This document shows, one piece after another, positions 46,641-57,655 of a DNA stretch of 64,000 nucleotides. The notes under the pieces were generated by a model that saw nothing but the letters and a program-made list of their open reading frames with translations, was not told where the DNA came from and made no database searches. A program made the position numbers and the translations under genes. The stretch covers positions 94,534-158,533 of the forward strand of contig JAQGDQ010000513.1 in assembly GCA_030141605.1 (NCBI GenBank), in the 5' to 3' direction. Every line of letters begins with the position of its first letter. Positions within the stretch are counted from its first letter, which is position 1. The stretch is from Tubiluchus corallicola (lineage: Eukaryota > Priapulida > Priapulimorpha > Priapulimorphida > Tubiluchidae).

Positions 46641-47734
46641 ACAGGGCCACGGTTGTTTTCCCGGACCCAACTCGCGATTTTTTCGAAATTTTGGTCAAAC
46701 AGCCTGCAGAAAAAACGCTCTAGCAGCGCTTGGTGGGACTCTCGGAAGGAGGTATACCACTCTTTAGAAAGAGGAAGAACAGGGCTACACGATGATGTGA
46801 GCTATATTTTTGACATGTCCATCAAAAGGAATACCGACGAGTTAATTAGATGTTCTATTTTCGGCAATTTGTTGTGACGTCATCCATTATATTCTGTCTA
46901 TAACACTTTAATTCAGTAAAAACTGCTGCTGCTGCTGGCTTTGAGTTATAAATGAGGACTGTGTAGGATGTTCGCATATTATTTATTATAAGTGTATTTA
47001 TACGCAAAAATTTTTGCGGGGCCTTTTCTAGTGAATATATTAATTCTTTATTTGTCATTAAAATGGTTCACTCATTATGATAAAATTGAGTAAGCCTTCA
47101 GTTTGGTTTAACATAATTAAAGGGGAAACAAACCCAAGCACTGGAAAGCAAACTGTGAAATCGTAAATGAGCTTCTGAAACAATCAGACAAGTCACAGGT
47201 GACGATAGTGACAAATTATTGTCTTAGCAAGATTTGATGCAATTAAGCAGGTGCAGCGTCTTAATTATTGTACTTATTGTTAAAATTCTTCATTGATTAC
47301 TGAGTTTGGAAAGCTGATTTACGAAGCCCCAGGTGCAAATCGTTTGTTAGCATAACACAGCTTATAACGTGCACTACATAAATCATGCTTTCTATCGACC
47401 TACCTCAGGGACTCATTTTAGCTGGAAAGAAAATAAGAATTTTGTTTGACGAGGACATTAACGCGTAGTTAACTGCTTTTAACGAAATTTAATTAAATCT
47501 GAGCAAGATTGAGCAGCTAGCACGGTAAATGAAAAGGTTGATACCTCCATGCTTAATCATAATGTAAAAGTAACAAAGAGAGAGCAAACAAAGGCTAGAG
47601 AAATTAAGAGAAATGTTGACATTGATATATATTAATGAGTTGTTCTCTGTTCGTTTTTTACGTAGACTTTTTGATAAGAAGAATCAGTTCTTTTGGGCCC
47701 GATGGCTTTCTTTATACTTTGCACACGTGACTGT
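46641..47734. other. unassigned sequence
   Basis: About 1.1 kb with no supported gene. A (CTG)5-like run sits near 46,922-46,937. Confidence 0.35.
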
Positions 47735-49029
47735 TCATGGACAATTCAATTCTTGCTACGTCTTGGGAATCCTGTATTGAGAAATTGAAATTACTTTTAG
47801 AATTTTGCGACGAATTCGGTATGTCAGTTAACCAAACAAAAACAGAATTTATGGTTATAAACGGTGCGCATGAAGATAGAACTACTTTTGCGTGTGGCAA
47901 TTTGCGAGTTAATTATACACAATCTTACTGGTATTTAGGGTCTCCTATCACAGACGACGGTTAAAATGTCTTCCGTTATGAAAATCCATGTTAGAAACAA
48001 ATTCAAACATATGCTACTTGAATATGAATATCGAAACATATGAATACGTGTCTTTTATGGATCGTAATTATAACATGACATTAAAAAAGAAAGTTGCAGA
48101 GGCTTGCGTAACAAGTGCCTTGTTATATGGATTTCAAACATGTTTAACTAGTGAATTTAAAGGTTTAGAAGTGTCGTACAATAAGGTAGTGAAAGTTTTA
48201 CTTGGGGTGAAATTACAAACACCCATTGAATGTTATGCTGAAGCTGACATGCCAAGGTTAAAAGACAGAATTCTTAAGAGAAGAACTGACTACATGAACG
48301 AAAAGCTTCGTTCATGGAGCCTCGACGAACCAATTGCTATAGCTAGGGAGCTTATGAATAACCTGTCAAGTAATTCCTCGAATTTTAGAGCATTCAGTCG
48401 TTGTTTTGATCATTGTTCAAGAAGTAGCCTAGAATGCATTACAAGAGAAAGTCAGACAAAGACTAGATTCACCTCTTACTTAAATCCCTCCGCAGAACAA
48501 CATGAAATTTGTAAATGTACTATTCCTCCTGCCCTTAGAATTAACTTTAGCCATTTTGCTCTGTCTTCTCACAGACTGAAAGTTGAGACAGGACGATGGC
48601 ATAGACCCCCTGTCCCACGCGACTTAAGGCTGTGTCCCTGCAGTAACGCAGTGCAACACGAAGAACGCGTTGTTACTGTGTGTGAATTGAATTAACAAAA
48701 GCCGTGAGAGAAAAATACAATCTAAATTTAAGTAATGTTTTGGAGTTTCGTAATATCAACCCCTTAACCTGTGGAAAATTTTAACCGATATTTTTAATTT
48801 CTGTATGTAAGTGACAGTTAAGTTAGCTAAAATTTTATCACTAAATTGTTATCTAGTTATTAATACCTTTTGGATGTTATGTTTTGCTGTGTATTATACG
48901 CTATACTTTAGCAAAATTTCTTAACTAATATTTGTGTCGTGTGTAACATTGCGCGTAACCGTATCGTTATTGTAAATGTACGTGTAATTTTGTTGGTCGT
49001 AATGACAATAAAAATACTACTACTACTAT
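47735..49029 (+). mobile_element. 5'-truncated LINE with frameshifted reverse transcriptase C-terminus
   Basis: Frame one (47,737-47,964) reads ILATSWESCIEKLKLLLEFC, then GMSVNQTKTEFMVI and YWYLGSPITDDG, the part just after the catalytic ADD box (itself lost). After a frameshift, frame two (47,988-48,695) continues KKKVAEACVTSALLYGFQTC, then YNKVVKVLLGVKLQTP and a tail with HFALSSHRLKVETGRW and PRDLRLCPCSN. That matches the R....C..C region ending many LINE proteins. The 3' end is AATGACAATAAAAATACTAC followed by ACT repeats. Dead copy; the start at the palm core indicates 5' truncation. Confidence 0.8.
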
Positions 49030-49171
49030 AGTTATTAACGGCTGGAAATGGTTCTAGCTATGCAAAATTCTTGCTGTTTCTGGCTGTAGCGTTTGTCCTG
49101 TTTGTAAATGCTTTGTGGATCTTGGGTTTGTACTAAAATTCGCTTACCCCGTATAGACCTCTGACTTAACC

Positions 49172-49834
49172 TTAAAGCACAAGAAAACTTATATATAGCT
49201 TAAAAATTCGTCTTGAAATTTTACACCATTTACACACTGCCTTTTTGTATGCAAAGCTTCGCGGCAGTAACGCTGTATAAAAGTTGTAAATTAACACTCT
49301 CGCGATGACCGTTAGACGCAGCCATTTTAATTGGAGGTCGTTTGAAACAAATTTAGATAATATTGTGAAAAGTTTGAAAAAATAATCAGAACATTTGTAG
49401 CGCACACGCGCTATTAACTAAGTAAAATTTTAAGTTATTGTATCTTTTCAATAAGATTAAAAATACGTTTTTGGTTAGTGAGTGGCGCACCCTGGACGGT
49501 GAGTCAGCGACATTTTACCACAAACATTTTAAATTATTATTTGTAGTTACATAAGTCTTTTCAGCAACTAAGCGAAATTCTAAGTAATATAGATTTGCAC
49601 GAAAAGTTTTTTGGGACATAGTTCAACATTTCATTTTCTTCCCCTGATTTACATTGTGCGTGTATGACGTCATGTAATGGCGACTTTAGAACAGTATTGC
49701 AGGAGAGTTAAAATGAAAACAAACAAAAATTCCTTTTAACGTGAGTAGGATATACGCATAAAATTGCTATAAAGTAATATAATTTTTTCAGGCGATTTTT
49801 CCAAAACCTACTTCAGGTACCCCTTTTCTTGTTA
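49172..49834 (-). mobile_element. family B, copy 7
   Basis: Reverse copy: TTAAAGCACAAGAAAACT at the left, ACCCCTTTTCTTGTTAC at the right (terminal TTTAA lost). It lies about 340 bp before the ADAR exon, hence probably in the intron. Confidence 0.85.
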
Positions 49835-50160
49835 CGTGCTGGTAAGGCTCACCCAAAAAGTGGGCAGACAATTTACTGCTTCCACATTCCTCTTACATGG
49901 CCGCCATTTTATGATCTACCAATACGGTGTTTGTACAACCATGTTAATAATGATGAACAATATTTCTTTTGACAAAATTATCTGCTTTTATAGTCTGAAG
50001 ATTGCATGGTGAGCAGAAAGAAACATAGGCCTAGTTCAGTTTTTGACTCTCTGTAACATTTATTTTTTGCACGATTTTCACTTATGGATGCCTCTTTATT
50101 TGACTTGGGAGCATCGCCTAAAAGCTATTTTATTTTAATAGCTACATTAATAAGAAACAT

Positions 50161-50175
50161 TTTACTTCATTGCAG
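50161..50175 (+). promoter_or_regulatory. 3' splice site before the ADAR exon
   Basis: TTTACTTCATTGCAG is a good acceptor. Downstream the frame of the ADAR protein is already open, reading [11 protein letters not shown] before the first Met. Upstream an in-frame TAA (50,151-50,153) closes it, so the boundary is consistent with an intron ending at 50,175. The exon would begin with two bases that complete a split codon. Confidence 0.75.
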
Positions 50176-52217
50176 AGTCGAATGACGCAAAGGAGAACAC
50201 TTCTGCCAATATGCAACAGCAAGACACAGAAACAGCGGAGGTTGAACCACATGGTATAAAAAGACCACACGATGAAGATAACGAGGGGCCATCGGAAGTG
50301 GGAAAGAAACGGAAGAAAAAGCCCCGTCAGCGGATGTTCAGTCCGGCTTTACCTAAAAATGCACTCGTGCAACTTAACGAAATAAAGCCGGGTCTGGAAT
50401 ACAAGTTAGTGTCGCAGGTAGGGCCCGTTCATGCACCACAGTTTACTATGCAAGTAGTCGTGAATGGCGAAACCTACGAAGGTAAAGGTGCGACAAAGAA
50501 AAGAGCTAAACAAAATGCTGCAGAAAAGGCACTTCGGTCTTTCGTCCAATTTCCAAATGCTTCTGATGCACATAAGGCCATGGGTTTAGAAGTCCATGAA
50601 GGTGACTTTACGTCTGATGCTGCAGAACAGGAGGAAACATTATTTAATGCATTTGAGCCGATTCCTAAAACCGAAAAGAAGAGTGAGACACAGTTAAATG
50701 GTTCTAGTCCCACCAATATTGTGCACCCACCGGTTGGATCAAAAGCTCCAGTAACACATCATCCATTGGGCAAGAACCCTGTCATGTTGCTAAATGAACT
50801 TCGACCCGGATTGAAATACGAATTTGTTTCGGAGACTGGCGAGAGCCACGCCAAGAGTTTCACTGTTGCCGTTACTGTAGATGACCAGGTGTTTCAAGGA
50901 TGTGGTCGCAACAAAAAGATAGCCAAGGCTCGTGCCGCACAAGCTGTATTAAGTGAATTGTACAAGATGGAAATGAATTCCACAAAAACTTCTCAGCCCA
51001 TTCCCAGCGGCGGCGGAATTCAGTTAAGTGTACCACAGATGCTTGCTGACAGTGTCTACAAAGCAATGATGGCCAAATTTGCTGAACTAACAAATGATTT
51101 TACGTCGCCGCACGCACGACGTAAAGTCCTTGCTGGTTTTGTCATGACAGTTGGGGAAGATATCCGCAATCTTCAAGTGATATCGCTAGGCACAGGCACA
51201 AAGTGTGTGAATGGCGAATATATCAGTGACCGCGGTAAATCATTGAACGATTCCCATGCAGAAATCATTGCTAGAAGAGCTCTCATTACTTATCTCTACG
51301 ATCAGCTAGAGTATCATCTTACACCTGGGGAAGAAGATAAGTCCATATTTATTAAAAAAGATGATGATGCTGGTTACAAATTACGAGACGGAGTGCGCTT
51401 TCACTTGTACATTAGCACCTCTCCATGTGGCGATGCTCGCATTTTCAGTCCTCATGAAGTTAATGCCGAAACCGACTTCGGAGACCGACATCCCAACCGA
51501 AAAGCTCGGGGGCAGCTGCGTACCAAAATTGAGTCAGGTGAGGGAACAATTCCTGTAAAGGCTGATCAGTCTGTTCAAACGTGGGATGGGGTTCTTCAAG
51601 GGGAGAGGTTACTAACCATGTCTTGCTCTGACAAGATATCAAGGTGGAATGTTCTTGGTTTACAAGGTTCGCTGCTCTCGCAATTTGTCGATCCTATTTA
51701 CGTAGACAGCATAATTCTTGGAAGCTTGTATCATGCCGACCACCTGAGCAGAGCAATGTATGATCGCATCAGCAACAAAGAGCCATTGCCAGCTCCATTC
51801 CGTCTCAACAAACCCATGTTATGTGGAATATCAAACGCAGAGCCCAGGCAGCCCGGAAAAGCGCCCGGCTTTTCGGCCAACTGGACAATAAGAATGCCCA
51901 AGTTGGAAATTGTAAATGCAATCACTGGTAAAGAAGAGAGTGGGAGGCCTTCGCGCCTGTGCAAGCAGGCGCAGTTCAAGCGTTTTCACAACCTTTACGG
52001 TAAAATTTCGTCTCGCATATCTCAATCTACGGACCTTGATCAGTCAGCGTTGTACTGGGATATGAAAAATGCTGTCGCCGAATACCAGCTGGCCAAACAG
52101 CGAATGTTTAAGGCTTTCCTTACTGCGGGCCTCGGATCTTGGGTAAAGAAACCGATAGAGCAAGACCAATTCAATTTAGAAACAGCCATTCCTGAAGCAG
52201 ATTCTGGTCAGGCTTAA
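50176..52217 (+). CDS. ADAR: ADAR2-like double-stranded RNA-specific adenosine deaminase
   Basis: Deaminates adenosine to inosine in double-stranded RNA, normally in the nucleus. From ATG 50,211 the frame gives 668 residues. A basic stretch at about 32-41 ([10 protein letters not shown]) is a likely nuclear signal. dsRNA-binding domains lie at about 49-111 ([26 protein letters not shown]) and 188-251 ([22 protein letters not shown]). The deaminase domain fills about 300-660. Zinc ligands are His349 with catalytic Glu351 (DSHAEI), Cys406 (SPCGDARIF) and Cys472 (SCSDK). Glu444 in ESGEGTIP corresponds to the base-flipping Glu488 of human ADAR2, and Lys475 and Trp479 fit inositol-hexakisphosphate binding. 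With two dsRNA-binding domains and no Z-DNA-binding domain it is ADAR2-like. All of this is in one exon with no internal intron, frameshift or stop. The coding region probably extends into an upstream exon, since the frame is open to the splice site at 50,176. Met1 has A at -3 and is a usable start if no upstream exon contributes. Confidence 0.97.
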
Positions 52218-53630
52218 CACTGGTGGTCCACATTATTGAAATGTTAGTTATAAATATGTAATTACACATATTCATCATTTCGTGGTATTTAAGCCAACAT
52301 AGTGCTATTAATAATGTTTGGCAGTCATTTCATCATTCATGTTATACAAAGTTGTAAATTTTTTGTACAAAATACTTGAAAATTGGAACGTGTGCATTTA
52401 TGAAACTTTAACGATAGACTAAGACAATATTCTTAGTATGTTATGACAGACATTTACATAAATACTTCTTTATCCATTAACGTTAAATTTCTGCTATTTA
52501 GCTGAAAAGCATTGAGATCATTATAGAATTTGAATGTTGGATTGATGCTTGCTTTGCTTTACTGTGCTTGCAGTAAAACATTTTAAGTTTTTGCAGTTAA
52601 ATGCAAATTTTTGGTTGAACTTTGTGTCTTTGGCTTTTAAACCATAATTTGCGTTTTATTTAGGTAGACTGCAGCAAAATTAGACATTCAAAAAGTTTAA
52701 TTTTTACGTCTTGCTAAACTTACGAGACATTTTTGATAAGGATGTATCACTGGAGCAATTTTAGAACTGTTGTTAAAACAGATAACAGGTATAATTTTCT
52801 TAATGCTCAGACTGTGGTGCACTTTGCAACAATCTTGAAAATAGCTACTAATATATTTTAGTTGGAACTGAACATTAATTGCAACAAATATTAATGAGCA
52901 ATGAACAGGCTGAATCCAGCTGTAGCGGTTGTGCACCCCTGTTGATAAATTGTAGACAGTTTATGCGCCAAGAATGAACGCACGTTCAGTCAGACTATTT
53001 CTATGATAATGCAAATACAATGTCCAAACTCTAAAACGTTTTATTTTTCCATAGTTTGTTAAAGATGTTATTAATTACCACAAGAGCGGAACACTGGAAA
53101 TCTTGGAACTAGAATCTTTTTAATGAGTGCAACATTATAATTGTACATATTGTGGTTTTATCAAATGTGCTTGATACGTATTTGAATGTTACCGTTACAA
53201 TTTAAAATTAAAACAGTTTTTTCGCTTTTATTCAAAATTATGTGCAACTGTCCAGTGCTGTTAGGGGAACTATCCTTTTCTTTTGATTCAAACTACAGTT
53301 TTTTGGTAACAGCACGCAGCTATATGAACGCACAGCTTTCAGCTTTTCAACATGTTATGTTGTTGTCTACTTTTTTTGTTGTTAAAGTCCTTATTATTGA
53401 TTGTGCAGTACTTTGATTTTATTATTTAGTAGTATTTACTGTTTAGTTATCAAATATTTTACTAGTGTGCAATTATATGGTTTAATTAAAATTAGTACTG
53501 TATGCAGTTTGACGCAGACAAGGCCTGCAGTTTGGATGCATAAAATATCATAGTCGCTTGTCTTCTTTACTTAAAGAAAATTAGCACTTTTAGTACTTTT
53601 TTCAATAAAGTATTGCTGATATACAGATAT
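52218..53630 (+). other. ADAR: ADAR 3' untranslated region (probable)
   Basis: After the TAA the sequence becomes AT-rich, free of the families found elsewhere, with no supported open frame. The first canonical AATAAA I find is at 53,604-53,609, with ATTAAA variants earlier (about 53,209 and 53,485) and another AATAAA at 53,769. This gives a 3'UTR of roughly 1.4 kb if the first AATAAA is used. Confidence 0.5.
53604..53609 (+). terminator. ADAR: candidate polyadenylation signal for ADAR
   Basis: AATAAA followed within 30 bases by a T-rich stretch. No competing canonical signal between it and the stop codon. Confidence 0.45.
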
Positions 53631-54078
53631 AGTTTAAATTTTAATAGTTTCTGTCATTTTTTGAGTCGCAGGTACCTGAGTTTTATGTGTCTCACACATG
53701 CGCATGCACACACTATATATACCTCTCTAGTCTGCTGAAAATGTACTCTGCCAGCAGCTTAAAACAACAATAAATTAGCAGTACATTTGCACACTGTAGT
53801 TTACAAACATGTAGGCTGACGCACTGGTGCACGTGCGTCCAAAGTATTTCTTAAACTGAAAAATTTTTTATGGCTAAATGGAATTTTTTAGCAGTAAACC
53901 AAGAAACACATTAACCCTCGTTTGTTTGGGCAATAATGAGTTTTAAACTAGTGAACTTGGCTTCTAGCAACAGCAAAATGGTGTAAAATGCATGTGCGGC
54001 CGAGACGTTCTGTCGTTTAGCTGTGCCTGCTGGGAAAATTTAGTACACACGCAACTTATTAAATTTTGTATGAGTATA
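53631..54078. other. unassigned sequence
   Basis: No feature recognised other than a second AATAAA (53,769). Confidence 0.35.
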
Positions 54079-54542
54079 AGGTACTCTCGCTTATAAGGGA
54101 CCAGCAACACCGGTCCCAATTTTTCGTAATGTTTTGCCTATGTAAAAATCTTCGTATACAAGGTACTCGGATACGAGGGACTTTCGGTTGTAAGAGACGA
54201 TATCTTCAGGTCCCGCGTAATAGAAACCCAGGTAAATTACCTCGCATATAAGGGATCCTATGATCAAAGTGAAATTGATCGATTTTTAACCTCAATTTTT
54301 CGCAAATTCGGCCTTCGAACTCGGTTTCCCCGTTCACATACATCTGGTATCACTGAAGGAGCTTCTTACATACCATTTGCACTGAATGTGTAGCAATAAT
54401 CCATAAAAATATGGGTAAGAGTACAGAAAAGTACAGGTCTAGATACACCCTCGGTCTGACTCAACTTCGGCTATAAGGGACATCGGATATAAGGGATGAT
54501 TTTTTCCTGTCCGGAGGTGTCCGTTATATCCGAGGTTGGTTG
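54079..54542. mobile_element. pogo/Tigger-like MITE (diverged)
   Basis: The right end, read inward, is CAACCAACCTCGGATATAAC then GGACACC. The left end is AGGTACTCTCGCTTATAAGG then GACC. Both adjoin TA, and the element contains several further TATAAGGGA motifs. The 'ACCTCGGATATAACGGAC' style is typical of pogo-type elements. Ends are diverged and there is no transposase. Confidence 0.5.
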
Positions 54543-55503
54543 TAGTCTCAAATCAGTTTTATGTTTAACTATCCACATTCTCCTGTGTAGATAATGTTGA
54601 CACAAAATAAATTAAGCTTAAGTAATGGGTCATCTGCATTGCAGTGTATCACGAACTTGCTTTTAAGATATATGACTACTACAATAGGATAGAATGAATA
54701 TTACCTTGTTAAATGTAGGTAAAATATATTTATTAAAGCAGAATTTTCACGTTTATAGGAAGTCTATGCACTAGAATTTACATCTCATTTGAGGCCTCCA
54801 AAATGTGCTTAAATACAGGAAATATGTTAGTGGCTGGGGGCCCGGACCCCACTGGGGAAGCTTACAGCGCTCCCCAGACCCCCTAGCTGCTTGTGCGTCA
54901 AATTTTTTAAACTCTGGCAGCGGCCATGTTTATCTCAGACACGCCTCTTTACTGTAATAAAAATATATTGCTAACAATGCACGCACACTCAACGCACACC
55001 CACACACACACAGACATCTAACAATAACTATGGTGTCGGCAATCCACTTTGAGGCCCTACAGTATGATTTAAAAATGGTAAATTGTTTTTTGTTCAGTCA
55101 ATTTTTCGACTAATATTACTTTAATTCCTTATGCAGCATTTTTAATTCTAACAATGTAATTGATAGTATAAATGCAGTAGCCGAAATAATGAAACTATAT
55201 GATACTTGAATCAATTTTTATCTAAATCAAGATTCACTCGAAATTTTAGCGATCTGTTCATATCATTTCATCCTACAGTTGTCTACAAATAAGTCTTATA
55301 AACCCAGTTCTTTTTTCACACTTTTTATATTTACAACTATTTGACATGATTTTGTTATGATCACTTGGTTTACTGTAAGCTTGTATTTTTATCTGTGAGA
55401 ACATTTAGACTCATCGTCACCAATAATGTTTTTAATCTGGGCTATTTGGACAAACTCTACAACATTGTATGTGATGGATTGTTAATACGCTTTATCCCTG
55501 TTG
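54543..55503. other. unassigned sequence
   Basis: Includes a C/G-rich patch near 54,836-54,890 (GGGGGCCCGGACCCCACTGG, CTCCCCAGACCCCCTAGC) like the interior of some hAT-type elements, and a short CA run at 54,980-55,012. No gene recognised. Confidence 0.35.
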
Positions 55504-56179
55504 CAGGGCCGTAGTCGGCTTTTGAAAAGTGGTCCGGCCACAGATACGGAACAGGTAGAAGAAGAATACAGCAGCAAGATATAGAAGAGTATATTATAAT
55601 TTATAATACAGAGTTATAATATAATAGAGCACTACACATACTCAATGATGACATGATTGATTAAAACTTCCCAAAAACACATCTGCGCCGCTCATTTCTA
55701 GCAGTAAACTCATTCGCAATTTCCTTCAGGTCGAGAGCGTCTGTTCTATCCATATGTACATGCAAAGTCATGAGATTGTTCAGTCTAGTTTGAGTCATCA
55801 TACTCCGCAAATAAGTTTTTACTCTACGCAGGGCTGAGAATGTCCTTTCACTTGTAGAATTTGTAGCCGGAATCACTAGTAGTATCCTGACAAGAATCAC
55901 AATTTCAGAATAGATTGATCGCATCGCAGGTTTAAGTTCACGGAAATAACCGAATATATCCGACAGACTGACTGATTCACCTTGCTTCTCAATGTCTGTC
56001 CTCACTCTGCCTGATTGGATATAATAATAAAGTCTAAACCAAAATTGCTTATTTTAGCTTCGAATAGAAATGATTTTTGTCCTTTATTGTTGTCATTATA
56101 AATAAGGAAGGGGAGATGTCTAGGCACGTATGGCAGAAAAAGTGGTCCGGCCATGGCCGGACTGCCGACTACGGCCTTG
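55504..56179 (-). mobile_element. internally deleted hAT element retaining the dimerisation domain
   Basis: Termini CAGGGCCGTAGTCGGC (55,504-55,519) and GCCGACTACGGCCTTG (56,164-56,179) are inverted repeats with one mismatch, flanked by direct TGTTG (55,499-55,503 and 56,180-56,184). A - strand frame (56,005-55,661, 114 aa) carries VIPATNSTSERTFSALRRVK and LNNLMTLHVH at about residues 45-84. This is the conserved C-terminal hAT dimerisation region. The DDE core and zinc finger are absent, and the whole element is only 676 bp. GTCCGGCCATGGCCGGAC near 56,143-56,160 is a perfect palindrome sharing GGTCCGGCCA with the left end. Non-autonomous, but the C-terminal frame is undamaged. Confidence 0.8.
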
Positions 56180-56560
56180 TGTTGGTCAATAAATTCAATT
56201 CGAAAAAAAATCAAGCGAGTTTCAGAACACAGGGGTTGAGGGGAAGCATAGGCCTCATTAAGATCTAATTACCATTTTAGCCTTTTCTACCCAAAGATCC
56301 TCCCTGTGGCTGCCTAATGTTCCTCCCTGTGTGTGTGGCTATCAAGAAGACACTAGACCAAGACCTTAATTCATACAAGTATTTGCGGAGAGTGTTCCCA
56401 CGTTTGGGGCTCTAGCTGCAGAAAGCTCATATACACACAGATAAATGTACCTATCGTACCGGCATAAAGAAATTAAGTTCCAACGCTATCAGACAAATGC
56501 TGCTGAAATATTTTAGGGCAAATTAGCTAAACATTAAAATCAAAAGCACATAGTAAAACA
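56180..56560. other. unassigned sequence
   Basis: No feature recognised. Confidence 0.35.
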
Positions 56561-56564
56561 ACAG

Positions 56565-56570
56565 TTTATT
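56565..56570 (-). terminator. candidate polyadenylation signal (- strand)
   Basis: AATAAA on the - strand about 185 bases after the stop of the candidate exon at 56,753-57,026. A ~60-bp segment (AAGTTCTATCATCAAATAAA-type) is repeated twice between them. Confidence 0.35.
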
Positions 56571-56752
56571 GACTGTAAAATCAGGTTATCATCAAATAAA
56601 ACATAGTATAATTAACATTCTCATTTTTAATTATAAGTTCTATCATCAAATAAAATATAGTATCGCTAACTTTCACACTATTAATTATAAGTTCTATCAC
56701 ATCGTGCTTTGCTACCACATCTTCATCAACTACAACAAGAATAAACGACGTT

Positions 56753-57026
56753 TTACTCACATTTCTTGCTGAACTCTGTAAAATCGTTCATAGCATTAGA
56801 TGTCCTAGACAATACATTTTTTGGCGTAGCAGGGTGACCAGTTACAAAATGGTTGTACAGAATTTGCGTGGTCCATATTAATAGTGAAAACAGCAAGAAT
56901 ACGTGTAGAATTGTCTGAGCTATAGGCGGAAGATTGTGGACTGACATGTAATGTGGTAGTGCCAAAAATATATCTAAGAGCACACAGTACAAGCTTCGTA
57001 CACATTCCATATATGGTCCATACCAC
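56753..57026 (-). CDS. candidate terminal exon of an unidentified membrane protein
   Basis: On the - strand, ATTTTATTTTAG is a fair 3' splice site ending at 57,027. It is followed by about 90 codons open to a TAA: WYGPYMECVRSLYCVLLDIF, then LPHYMSVHNLPPIAQ, then a hydrophobic run TILHVFLLFSLLIW, then a polar end with TGHPATPKNVLSRTSN. At least one and perhaps two membrane segments are plausible. Codon choice looks more protein-like than in the random frames around it, and an AATAAA follows at a normal distance. The open frame upstream of the acceptor belongs to the family G repeat, which fits an intron. I do not recognise the family and could not find preceding exons. Confidence 0.4.
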
Positions 57027-57086
57027 CTAAAATAAAATTCTGTTATACTCATCATCGATACCACAGCTGTCAAAACGCCATTTGTG

Positions 57087-57655
57087 AGCTTGCATAGCAA
57101 AATCGTCCATAAGTCGGCAGTCAAGCTTTTCTAGTTATTCACGTATTCTGAATCTCCATTTCATGAGAATCATTTTGATACCAAGCTCATCGGTTGATGT
57201 CTTTTCTAAACTGAGATAATCTACATTGAAGTTGAGATGCACGCTGCTCTCTAGAAAACTTAACCTTGAGAAAATCACAGTTAGAGCCAGCCGTTGTTTT
57301 TTTAAATCTAGTAGATGGCTCTTTCAGAGGAAGGTTTGGGCTTTTTAACAGAAAAAACCCAAAGCAAAATAACTGCTTCCATGAGCTGCTATCGGAGTGT
57401 GAAAATACAAGTTTTTTACAATTACAGTACTAGTTTCTAGCCACAGAAGTGAGTACGGGGTTATAAATTTATTTTTTTGAACATTTTCTTGACAATTTGA
57501 TGCTAGCATATAAAATTCCAATATATTTATCATTTGTTTTCATAAAAAACACAAAATTGTCATTTAAGCGAATTTTTGGTGCATTCTACTTTGAAGTTAA
57601 TTCTTAATTTTAACCATGCAAGTATGCCGACTTATGGGCGGTTTTGTTTTGCAAA
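57087..57655 (-). mobile_element. family G element, copy 2
   Basis: Left end AGCTTGCATAGCAAAATCGT then CCATAAGTCGGCA. Right end TGCCGACTTATGGGCGG then TTTTGTTTTGCAA. The interior is the reverse complement of copy 1 at 4.26-4.90 kb. Non-coding. Confidence 0.7.

Noticed and set aside
46247-46723. 158-codon + strand frame
   Set aside because: It runs through family D and its (TA)n. The same region in copy 2 is not open, and no domain is seen.
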